Shown here: piece after piece, positions 8,375 through 14,584 of the stretch
Position numbering within the stretch: the stretch's first letter is position 1
Layout of the letters: each line of letters begins with the position of its first letter
Assembly: GCA_002483445.1 (NCBI GenBank)
Contig: DLHY01000150.1
Span: forward strand, 71,397 to 135,396
Source: Blastocatellia bacterium UBA7656
GTDB lineage: Bacteria > Acidobacteriota > Blastocatellia > UBA7656
Reading direction: 5' to 3'
DNA length: 64,000 nt
The notes under the pieces: model-generated
The model's input: only the letters and a program-made list of their open reading frames with translations
Database searches by the model: none
Told to the model about the DNA's origin: nothing
Program-made: the position numbers and the translations under genes

Positions 8375-10155
8375 TCGATCAATCTGCCCTTGTCTCCCGG
8401 CATCATCATCTGACGATGAACGCGAATGGGCGCGAGTCCCTGCGCCAGCAATCGATCATGAAAGTCCTGAAGCGAAAACTCCGCGCTGTGATATCGACGA
8501 TAATCCTCGCGCAGCTTCAATATGGCAAGCTTGCCTACCGAATAAACCAGATAGGTCGGATCGAATGTCCCCCGCTCGGCTTCTATTCGCGCGGGGGTTT
8601 CTCCCATATAACCGTTCTCGATAAAGAATCGCGTCGCTTCATCAACTGTCATCCCTCCGGTGTGCAGCCTTATAGCGACGACGAAGCGACAGAGTCTCAA
8701 CAGCGCGTCGGCCCATAGTCCCATTCTTATCTTAGGATCATTATTGCCGAAGCCTTCTTCGATAATCATCTGCTCTGCGTAATGCGCCCAGCCTTCGACG
8801 AAACTCGCCGACGCAAGCGCCCACGTCCGTCGTACACGCGATTGCACCCCGCTGAGATATGCTCCCTGAACGAAATGGCCGGGATAAGCTTCGTGAATCG
8901 AAGTAGTCCATAGCTGCGCGCGGTTGAGCGAAGAGAGATATTCTTCCTGCTGCTGCGCGTTCCACTTCGCGTCGACATCCGTGATCAGATATCTCGATGT
9001 CAGCGGCCTGCTCTCGAACGGTCCGGCAGTCCACATCGAGGCCGTAGCCCATCGCATAAAATCGGGCGTCGCCGCAACCACAGGCGGAGGCGCGTCGGGA
9101 AGCGTGACGATCTTTTTTTCTTCGATGAATCGTTTGAGCGTGTTGAGTTGTTTTCGAGCTTCTTCGACCAGCGTTCCCGCTCGCGGATGATCCCGTTGAA
9201 CGTCTGCCCACACCTGCGCTTGATCGCGACGTCGATCAATTTGAGATGCCGCTCGTCGAAATTCCTCCTGCGCGTTGTGAAGTTCGCGATAGGCGATCTT
9301 CAAAAGAGCATCTGAAGAAATATCTATGCCTTCGTCGTAGCGCAGCTTCGCTTCGAAGTTTTCGCGCCCGATGGCGAACGTCGCCGCAGGGTCAGGCTTC
9401 ACTTTCTCAAGATGTTTTATGTAATCGGTTATGGCCTTTGCTGCTGTGCGTGTCGTCTTTTTGAATTCGGCCTGTAGCTTTGCATCTTTGACCGAAGCGA
9501 ATGCCTGCGGCAGATCGTTTTGAACGAACGAGAGAGCGCCGCGGAAGCTTTCAAGCGAGGTCTTGAGAAACACAGCAGGCGCGCGGGTGACGTTCGAGCG
9601 GGCCGAGTCGAGAAGGCGCGGAATCTCTTTTTCTTTCGCGATGACGTGGCGAAGGCGCGAGTCGGCGGGCGCATATTCGAAGAGGGCGATCTGCAAAAGG
9701 CCGGTCGAGATGGCGTCGTTGTAGATTTGCGGATTGCGCTCATGGCTGCGAATCTGTTCGATCTCCAGCAGGCGCGATTTCATGTTCGAAGCGAGTATCT
9801 GGTAATCGAACAAATCGGAAAGCGCGAGTTCGAGCGGTGGAATTTTCGCCAGCCTCGATTGAAATCTTTTTATAGCCGCGATCTCCGAAGCGAGGGCTGA
9901 AGGGCTGTAATCTTCCAGCCGTCCGTCCCAGGCGTGGATGCCGCTGGCTGCGGCAAGCGCGGGGCGTCGCGAATGAAAATCAAGCAGATACTCATCGACC
10001 AGCCGGGGAAAGTCAGCGGCAGCGGCTTCGTTTTTCGTCTGAGAATTCTGCACGGCGTAAGAAAAGGCAAAAGGCAAAAGGCAAAAGGCAAAAAGCGCGA
10101 TCAGAACCGTTATGAAAAAAAATCGGCTCTGTATGCGGTGATCGAATGATTTCAT
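8371..10155 (-). CDS. Exported DUF885 metallopeptidase-like protein
   Basis: A 594-residue DUF885 protein. This family is thought to be related to zinc carboxypeptidases and often carries a signal peptide. Residues about 10-35 form a hydrophobic export signal (FFITVLIALFAFCLLPFAF). The conserved HEAYPGH motif (in TSIHEAYPGHFVQ), the usual metal-site signature, lies around residue 415, with a downstream EGWAHYAEQM segment supplying the likely third ligand. Length and motifs are typical. Part of the signal peptide is encoded by a heptamer repeat. It follows proC directly (the stop is immediately before this ATG) and overlaps glpD by 4 bases. Its substrate is unknown. Confidence 0.88.
   Translation of the reverse strand: MKSFDHRIQSRFFFITVLIALFAFCLLPFAFSYAVQNSQTKNEAAAADFPRLVDEYLLDFHSRRPALAAASGIHAWDGRLEDYSPSALASEIAAIKRFQSRLAKIPPLELALSDLFDYQILASNMKSRLLEIEQIRSHERNPQIYNDAISTGLLQIALFEYAPADSRLRHVIAKEKEIPRLLDSARSNVTRAPAVFLKTSLESFRGALSFVQNDLPQAFASVKDAKLQAEFKKTTRTAAKAITDYIKHLEKVKPDPAATFAIGRENFEAKLRYDEGIDISSDALLKIAYRELHNAQEEFRRAASQIDRRRDQAQVWADVQRDHPRAGTLVEEARKQLNTLKRFIEEKKIVTLPDAPPPVVAATPDFMRWATASMWTAGPFESRPLTSRYLITDVDAKWNAQQQEEYLSSLNRAQLWTTSIHEAYPGHFVQGAYLSGVQSRVRRTWALASASFVEGWAHYAEQMIIEEGFGNNDPKIRMGLWADALLRLCRFVVAIRLHTGGMTVDEATRFFIENGYMGETPARIEAERGTFDPTYLVYSVGKLAILKLREDYRRYHSAEFSLQDFHDRLLAQGLAPIRVHRQMMMPGDKGRLIE
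10062..10089. repeat. Heptamer repeat (AAAAGGC x4) inside a signal peptide
   Basis: Four perfect copies of AAAAGGC on the plus strand (GCCTTTT on the coding strand) encode the hydrophobic core of the DUF885 signal peptide. Because 3 x 7 = 21, each run of three repeats uses all three frames and gives a Phe/Leu/Ala/Cys/Pro-rich peptide. Confidence 0.9.
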
Positions 10156-10971
10156 TTATGTTTCCAATAATTCCTTTGCGCGACTGGTCGCTTTGACGAC
10201 GGCTTTGATCAGTGTGACTCTCAATCCGCCGTCTTCGAGTTCCAGTATGCCATCGATGGTGCATCCGGCAGGAGTCGTCACCATGTCTTTGAGCTTCGCC
10301 GGGTGTTCTGCGGTTTCAAGAACCATCGCGCCCGCGCCTAAAACGGTTTGCGCGGCCAATTCGGTTGCGATGTCGCGCGGGAGTCCGACTTTGACGCCCG
10401 CTTCGGCAAGCGATTCGATGACTATATAAATGAAAGCCGGGCCGGAGGCTGAAAGGCCGGTGATTGCATCCATGTGTTTTTCATCCACCACGACTGTGCG
10501 GCCTACGGAATCGAAAATAAATTTAGCAAGCTCGATGTGATTGGAGGCGGCATTCGCGCCGGGCGAAATGCCTGTCATTCCCTTCTTGATCAGACAGGGA
10601 GTGTTGGGCATCGCGCGAATGATGGGGACAGGGAGCGAGAGATGTTTTTCTATGAAAGCAATACTCACCGATGCCGCGACTGAGATAAGTAATTGCGCGG
10701 GGTTGAGCGCGTCTCTGATTTCAGCAAGCACTAGAGGGACAGTCTGCGGTTTGACTGCGAGAATGATTATGTCCGCCGACTGTGCGGCCTCGGTGTTTGA
10801 AAGGGTTCCGGTTATGTCGAATCGCCCGCGAAGTTGATCGAGGCGCGCCTGATGGCCTGCGGTGACGATCAGGTTTCCCGTATTGATGACGCCTGCTTCG
10901 ATGAGACCTTTTATTAGTGTCTCGCCGAGTTTGCCCGCGCCGAGTACGGCGATTTTTTTATCTGTCAGCAT
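10156..10971 (-). CDS. proC: Pyrroline-5-carboxylate reductase
   Basis: A 271-residue ProC, which reduces 1-pyrroline-5-carboxylate to L-proline with NAD(P)H in the cytoplasm. The N-terminal nucleotide-binding fold is IAVLGAGKLGETLIKGL. The family signatures PNTPCLIKKGMTGISPG and the C-terminal GLSASGPAFIYIVIESLAEAGVKVGL region are present, as is the closing TTPAGCTIDGILELE. I start at the ATG at 10,971 (MLTDKK), which follows GGAG at 7 bases. The frame is open for 22 more codons upstream but without support. It is first in an operon with DUF885 and glpD. Confidence 0.96.
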   Translation of the reverse strand: MLTDKKIAVLGAGKLGETLIKGLIEAGVINTGNLIVTAGHQARLDQLRGRFDITGTLSNTEAAQSADIIILAVKPQTVPLVLAEIRDALNPAQLLISVAASVSIAFIEKHLSLPVPIIRAMPNTPCLIKKGMTGISPGANAASNHIELAKFIFDSVGRTVVVDEKHMDAITGLSASGPAFIYIVIESLAEAGVKVGLPRDIATELAAQTVLGAGAMVLETAEHPAKLKDMVTTPAGCTIDGILELEDGGLRVTLIKAVVKATSRAKELLET

Positions 10972-11078
10972 GATGATTCTCCGTCGGGAATGATACAGGC
11001 AGGAGTCGGGAAAGGAAAAATTGAATATTCGAGTCAAGACGCTTCAAGTCATTCGAGAGGGCCGATAGGGGGAGATTC

Positions 11079-11122
11079 ATTCACCGCCGAGGCGCAGAGA
11101 GCGCTGAGACAACGCAGAGAAA
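11079..11122. repeat. CGCAGAG-type repeat, copy 1
   Basis: This unit begins TCACCGCCGAGGCGCAGAG, continues with CGCTGAGACAACGCAGAGA, and abuts the GxxExxY stop codon. Two related copies lie at 11,581-11,620 (same orientation) and 11,900-11,943 (inverted). Copy 1 and the inverse of copy 3 agree at nearly all of 43 positions. Confidence 0.9.
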
Positions 11123-11530
11123 TCATTGTCGCCTGATCTCTGTATTTTCATCGAGGTTGAAGGCAAGACGTTGAATGCCGCCGTCTTTGAGCACTTCGAC
11201 ATTGAAGTTGAGTAGCAAGCCGAGCTTCCAGCCCCCCAATCGCATGTAGGTTAAGGTCTGCGCTTTGTATATCGGATGCAATGCGTCAACTGATTTTATT
11301 TCCACGACGCAGAAGTCTTCTACTACAAGATCAAGCTGATAAACTTTGTCGAGTTTTACGCCTTTGTATTCGAGAGGAACAGGCCATAGCCGTCTGTAGC
11401 GAATGCCTCTGAGGTCGAGTTCGCGGCAGAGGCATTCTTCGTAGGCTGATTCCAGAAGCCCCGGCCCCAGCGCGCGATGCACTTCTATTGCCGCGCCGGT
11501 GATCTCTCTGGTCAGATCATTTACTTTCAT
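11123..11530 (-). CDS. GxxExxY protein (PD-(D/E)XK nuclease-like)
   Basis: A 135-residue member of the GxxExxY family. The namesake motif is GLLESAY, near residue 25. A later LDLVVED...VVEIK stretch has the spacing of a PD-(D/E)XK nuclease core (Asp, then Glu-x-Lys), matching the Pfam view of this family. Nuclease activity has not been shown for the family as far as I know. The ATG at 11,530 follows AAAAGGAGCAGAAAA, a strong ribosome binding site. The gene is bracketed by copies of a dispersed repeat, the context in which these genes are commonly found, and the stop codon lies on the edge of repeat copy 1. This suggests the gene and its flanks spread as a unit. Confidence 0.85.
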   Translation of the reverse strand: MKVNDLTREITGAAIEVHRALGPGLLESAYEECLCRELDLRGIRYRRLWPVPLEYKGVKLDKVYQLDLVVEDFCVVEIKSVDALHPIYKAQTLTYMRLGGWKLGLLLNFNVEVLKDGGIQRLAFNLDENTEIRRQ

Positions 11531-11580
11531 TTTTCTGCTCCTTTTTTTAGAGTCCGGTGAGTGTATGGCGAAAGTCATAT

Positions 11581-11620
11581 TCACCGCCGAGGCGCAGAGT
11601 TCGCAGAGGTTACGCAGAGA
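11581..11620. repeat. CGCAGAG-type repeat, copy 2
   Basis: This begins TCACCGCCGAGGCGCAGAG like copy 1 and ends ACGCAGAGATTTTC. It separates the GxxExxY gene from the Avd-like gene, and the Avd-like reading frame stops 15 bases before it. Confidence 0.88.
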
Positions 11621-11635
11621 TTTTCTTTTCCTCTA

Positions 11636-11899
11636 CTAACGGCTGGGGGAGATGAGATCGAAATTCATCAACAACCTCGTCTGATAGCGAAGCACGTCGA
11701 GTCTGCCGTTGAGGGCTTGCAGCCGCGCAAGCTTCTTTTCGGCAAAGCGAGAAAGAACGAATCCTTCGAGCAAATCGTAGAGGCTCGCTACAATCCTGTC
11801 CCCGAGCATGAACTTATGATCGCGCGGGAGCCTGTTCAGTATCGGTATGTACCAGAGTATCAAATCATACGTCTTCTGAATTATCGGCAAATCCTGCAT
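11636..11899 (-). CDS. avd: Avd-like four-helix-bundle protein, C-terminally truncated
   Basis: This 87-residue protein is recognisably the accessory variability determinant (Avd) of diversity-generating retroelements, a small helical-bundle protein that works with the reverse transcriptase. The diagnostic N-terminal half is there: PIIQKTYDLILWYIPILNRL, then PRDHKFMLGDRI, then LYDLLEG and the LRYQTRLLMNFDLI segment. Family members are about 110-125 residues. Here the frame ends right after ISPSR, where the family continues with a Tyr and a final helix, so about 25-30 residues are missing beside repeat copy 2. It lies downstream of a fragment that looks like a DGR target gene. No reverse transcriptase is nearby, so it may be a relic or act with a DGR elsewhere. 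Confidence 0.8.
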   Translation of the reverse strand: MQDLPIIQKTYDLILWYIPILNRLPRDHKFMLGDRIVASLYDLLEGFVLSRFAEKKLARLQALNGRLDVLRYQTRLLMNFDLISPSR

Positions 11900-11943
11900 T
11901 AGTTCTCTGCGTTGTCTCAGCGTTCTCTGCGCCTCGGCGGTGA
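11900..11943. repeat. CGCAGAG-type repeat, copy 3 (inverted)
   Basis: The inverse of copy 1 (reads TTCTCTGCGTTGTCTCAGCG then CTCGGCGGTGAA). It sits just upstream of the Avd-like start codon, so the Avd-like gene is flanked by inverted repeat copies. Confidence 0.88.
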
Positions 11944-12029
11944 AGGAACCCCACTTATCTCAAGAATTCAAAAAACGCGCGCTCGCTCGCCTAGCTCGCT
12001 CGCAAAAGTGCAAAGTGCAACAGTGTACC

Positions 12030-12266
12030 CTACCGCGTCCGCACAACAAGAACCAAACGAAACCCGTAGGTGTCGTTCCTGAGGTCCGGGGGGTCCCGGC
12101 CGCGGTCGGCCGCGCGGCAGTTGTCACCGTTGAGGCCCCACGAACCACCCCGCAGCACCCGCTTCCCCGGATCACCGGCTTTCTCCCATGCGCTTCCATC
12201 TGTCGGCGCATTATTATAGCTATCGTGCCATGCGTCAAACCACCACTCCCACACATTGCCATGCAT
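12030..12266 (-). CDS. Formylglycine-generating-enzyme-like C-terminal fragment (DGR target type)
   Basis: This 78-codon frame matches the C-terminal quarter of FGE-sulfatase/SUMF1-type proteins, whose C-type-lectin-like fold is a common target of diversity-generating retroelements. It starts at MHGNVWEW, which in whole proteins is internal, continues with the usual APTDGSAWE and RVLRGGSW motifs, and ends with YGFRLVL. Everything before MHGNVWEW is missing: upstream in frame there is a stop within 30 bases. The ATG nevertheless has a perfect AAAGGAGG six bases before it, placed inside a hairpin. It is either a broken target gene or a minimal variable module. Translation of this frame is uncertain. 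Confidence 0.6.
   Translation of the reverse strand: MHGNVWEWWFDAWHDSYNNAPTDGSAWEKAGDPGKRVLRGGSWGLNGDNCRAADRGRDPPDLRNDTYGFRLVLVVRTR
12057..12150 (-). other. Putative DGR variable region (VR)
   Basis: Within the FGE-like frame, the codons between GGSW and YGFR that are Asn (AAC) in typical template repeats appear here as NNC codons: GGC, CTC, GAC, CCC, ACC and retained AAC. The first two bases vary and the third is always C, as expected from adenine-specific mutagenesis of AAC-rich template sequence. The template itself is not in the window, so this is inference from codon pattern and position. Confidence 0.6.
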
Positions 12267-12269
12267 ATC

Positions 12270-12327
12270 GAGCCTCCTTTGCGAGAATTGGTTTTACTGA
12301 TCCGAATTCTTATCACAAAGGAGGCTC
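12270..12327 (-). promoter_or_regulatory. Hairpin enclosing the ribosome binding site of the FGE-like fragment
   Basis: GAGCCTCCTTTG (12,270-12,281) and CAAAGGAGGCTC (12,316-12,327) are perfect 12-bp inverted arms. An inner AGAATTGG/CCGAATTCT pairing with one bulge extends the stem. Read on the minus strand, the arm nearest the gene contains the AAAGGAGG Shine-Dalgarno sequence, so folding would hide it. The junction also marks where similarity to whole FGE-like proteins ends. Confidence 0.55.
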
Positions 12328-12403
12328 CCTTTTCGCCGGGCATGACTCAGCGGCCACCGCCATTGAGCAACTCAGTTTTATCTGCTACTCTTTCTCCTTA
12401 TTT

Positions 12404-13165
12404 ATGGCGACGATTCTGGTTACTAATGACGATGGTATACACTCGGAAGGAATCATCGTTCTTGCGGAAGCTCTCAAAGAGGTAGGCGATGTTTTCGTAG
12501 TCGCCCCCGCCTTCGAGATGAGCGCGGCCTCTCATTCGCTCACTCTGATGCGCCCGCTTCGCATAGAAAAGATCGATGATCGCCATTATTCAATCGACGG
12601 CACGCCTACTGATTGCGTCACGCTGGCGATGAATCACATCCTGAAAGACAGACCCCCTCAACTGGTCGTGTCGGGTATCAACAAAGGCGGCAACCTCGGC
12701 GATGATGTGACCTATTCGGGAACTGTCGCGGGCGCGCTCGAAGCTTCCATTCACGGCCTTCCGGGAATAGCCGTCAGCCTGGTGCAGAGAGTCAATTTCG
12801 ATTTCTCGCACGCAGCCGAACTTGCCGTAGAGCTTGCGCGAAGGGTGCTGGGCGACGGGCTTCCGCGGGGAACGCTCCTCAACGTCAACGTGCCTCCCGG
12901 CCCTGTTCGCGGCATTCGCGTCACACGTCAGGGTACGAAGATCATCAAGCCTACGATCATCGAAGGAACCGATCCGCGCCAGCGAAAATATTACTGGATA
13001 GGCGAGGAGTCGCTCACCTGGAATGAAGAACCCGGCACGGATTATGAAGCTCTGCGCCACGGGCTGGTTTCGATAACTCCTCTGCGCAACGACCTGACCG
13101 ACTACAACGCGCTCCCGGAGCTTCAATCGAGAGACTGGAAAGTTTTTGAAGATGAAATCCAATAG
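12404..13165 (+). CDS. surE: 5'/3'-nucleotidase SurE
   Basis: A 253-residue SurE, a metal-dependent nucleoside 5'/3'-monophosphate phosphatase acting in the cytoplasm during stress survival. The metal-site NDDG is at residues 8-11 (ILVTNDDGIHSEG), followed by the conserved SAASHSLT, the SGINKGGNLGDDVTYSGTVAGALE block and the late VNVP motif. All are family signatures and the length is normal. The ATG at 12,404 gives the standard N-terminus. The frame is open further upstream but runs into the DGR-like patch. Its last 14 bases overlap pcm, the classic surE-pcm arrangement. Confidence 0.96.
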   Translation: MATILVTNDDGIHSEGIIVLAEALKEVGDVFVVAPAFEMSAASHSLTLMRPLRIEKIDDRHYSIDGTPTDCVTLAMNHILKDRPPQLVVSGINKGGNLGDDVTYSGTVAGALEASIHGLPGIAVSLVQRVNFDFSHAAELAVELARRVLGDGLPRGTLLNVNVPPGPVRGIRVTRQGTKIIKPTIIEGTDPRQRKYYWIGEESLTWNEEPGTDYEALRHGLVSITPLRNDLTDYNALPELQSRDWKVFEDEIQ

Positions 13166-13826
13166 CCTTGCATCCGTTCCCGGCGCTGGCCTTTATAAAT
13201 CGCAACGCGCCCGCATGGTAGATTTGCTGCGCAACCGCGCCATCAGCGATGAGCGAGTGCTGCGCGTGATGTCGGAAATTCCGCGCCATTTCTTCGTGCC
13301 TGATGCGTTGAAAGATAAAGCCTACGGCGATCACGCGCTTCCCATAGGCGAGATGCAGACCATTTCGCAGCCTTACATGGTCGCGCGCATGACGGAACTT
13401 CTGGAGATAAACGAAAACTCCTCGGTGCTTGAAGTGGGCGCAGGATCGGGCTATCAGGCTGCGGTGCTTGCGTCTATCGCTTTTCGCGTGTTCGCGCTTG
13501 AGCGCATCAGTTCGCTTGCTCGCGCGGCGCAGGCCAATCTGAATCGAATCGGATGCTACAACGCTACGGTGAAATCATTCGACGGAACGATAGGATGGAG
13601 CGAACACGCCCCCTATGACGGAATACTGGTCGCAGCGGGCGGCCCCGACGTGCCTGATCCGCTCGTAGAACAACTCGCCATCGGCGGACGGCTGGTCATC
13701 CCCGTAGGCGACACCGAAGAACAAACGCTCGTGCGAATAGTCAAAACAGAAAAAGGAACTGTGCGCGAAGAACACGGGCTTTGCCAGTTCGTCAAACTCA
13801 TAGGCCGCTACGGCTGGCCAAACTAG
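13152..13826 (+). CDS. pcm: Protein-L-isoaspartate O-methyltransferase
   Basis: A 224-residue PCMT that uses S-adenosylmethionine to methylate L-isoaspartyl residues and start their repair. The family N-terminus (RARMVDLLRNRAISDERVL then PRHFFVPD), the active-site loop GEMQTISQPYMVARM and the SAM-binding motif VLEVGAGSGYQAAVLA are all present. The start at 13,152 overlaps the end of surE, suggesting coupled translation. A later ATG at 13,216 would remove conserved residues. Together with SurE it forms a common stationary-phase repair pair. Confidence 0.95.
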   Translation: MKSNSLASVPGAGLYKSQRARMVDLLRNRAISDERVLRVMSEIPRHFFVPDALKDKAYGDHALPIGEMQTISQPYMVARMTELLEINENSSVLEVGAGSGYQAAVLASIAFRVFALERISSLARAAQANLNRIGCYNATVKSFDGTIGWSEHAPYDGILVAAGGPDVPDPLVEQLAIGGRLVIPVGDTEEQTLVRIVKTEKGTVREEHGLCQFVKLIGRYGWPN

Positions 13827-13904
13827 GTGACAGGGAACAAGTGACAGGGAACAGGAATTAACCGTCTTCCTCCCTGTCACCTGTCACCTGTCACCTGTCA
13901 CCTA
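13826..13904. repeat. Heptamer hairpin between pcm and the DedA gene
   Basis: Two GTGACAGGGAACA units on the left and four tandem CTGTCAC heptamers (13,874-13,901) on the right. GTGACAGGGA (13,841-13,850) pairs perfectly with TCCCTGTCAC (13,871-13,880). The repeat ends five bases before the DedA start codon, leaving no clear Shine-Dalgarno sequence. Confidence 0.9.
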
Positions 13905-13906
13905 AT

Positions 13907-14569
13907 ATGGAACTGTTCAACAAACTGATCGATATTTTTCTTCACCTCGACAAACATCTTGGGGATTACACGCAGGATTATGGCGGGTGGGTTTACCTGA
14001 TACTTTTCGTGATCGTGTTTTGCGAAACGGGACTTGTGGTCACGCCTTTCCTTCCGGGCGATTCGCTGCTGTTCGCTGCCGGCGCAGTCGCAGCGGCGAC
14101 AGGCCATCTGAACCCCGTATGGCTTTTCCTTCTGCTTTCCGCAGCGGGCATTCTCGGAGACACTGTGAATTACTGGATAGGCAATTACATCGGGCCGAAA
14201 GTGTTTCAAATCAAAAGCCGATTCCTGAAAAAAGAACACCTCGAACGCACGCATCAGTTTTACGAAAAGCACGGCGGGAAGACGATCATCATCGCGCGCT
14301 TCGTTCCCATCATACGCACGTTCGCGCCCTTCGTCGCCGGAGTTGGCAGCATGACCTATTCGCGCTTCATCGCCTATAACGTCGGCGGCGGCATAGCCTG
14401 GGTAGCGATATTCATCTTCGGCGGTTACTGGTTCGGCAATGCCCAGATAGTGAAGAAAAATTTTTCGCTCGTCATCATCGCCATCGTCTTCATCTCGATC
14501 CTGCCAGGGGTGATCGAGTACATACGTCATCGCCGCTCCGCTGCCAGACCGGATGAAGCGGGCGGCTGA
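13907..14569 (+). CDS. DedA/VTT-family membrane protein
   Basis: A 220-residue integral membrane protein of the DedA family (VTT or SNARE-associated domain). Family members are implicated in undecaprenyl-phosphate or phospholipid flipping. The N-terminal signature ETGLVVTPFLPGDSLLFAAGA is clear, followed by a re-entrant LGDTVNYWIGNYIG and the amphipathic FYEKHGGKTIIIARFVPIIRTFAPFVAGVG segment with its conserved Arg residues and Pro. There are two or three further helices and a basic C-terminus (YIRHRRSAARP). The start ATG is the first after a heptamer repeat. Confidence 0.92.
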   Translation: MELFNKLIDIFLHLDKHLGDYTQDYGGWVYLILFVIVFCETGLVVTPFLPGDSLLFAAGAVAAATGHLNPVWLFLLLSAAGILGDTVNYWIGNYIGPKVFQIKSRFLKKEHLERTHQFYEKHGGKTIIIARFVPIIRTFAPFVAGVGSMTYSRFIAYNVGGGIAWVAIFIFGGYWFGNAQIVKKNFSLVIIAIVFISILPGVIEYIRHRRSAARPDEAGG

Positions 14570-14584
14570 GGCTGGATTTTACGT

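Noticed and set aside
11585..12403. A reverse transcriptase and template repeat that would complete the DGR.
   Set aside because: I looked on both strands around the Avd-like gene and found no RT motifs and no AAC-rich template.
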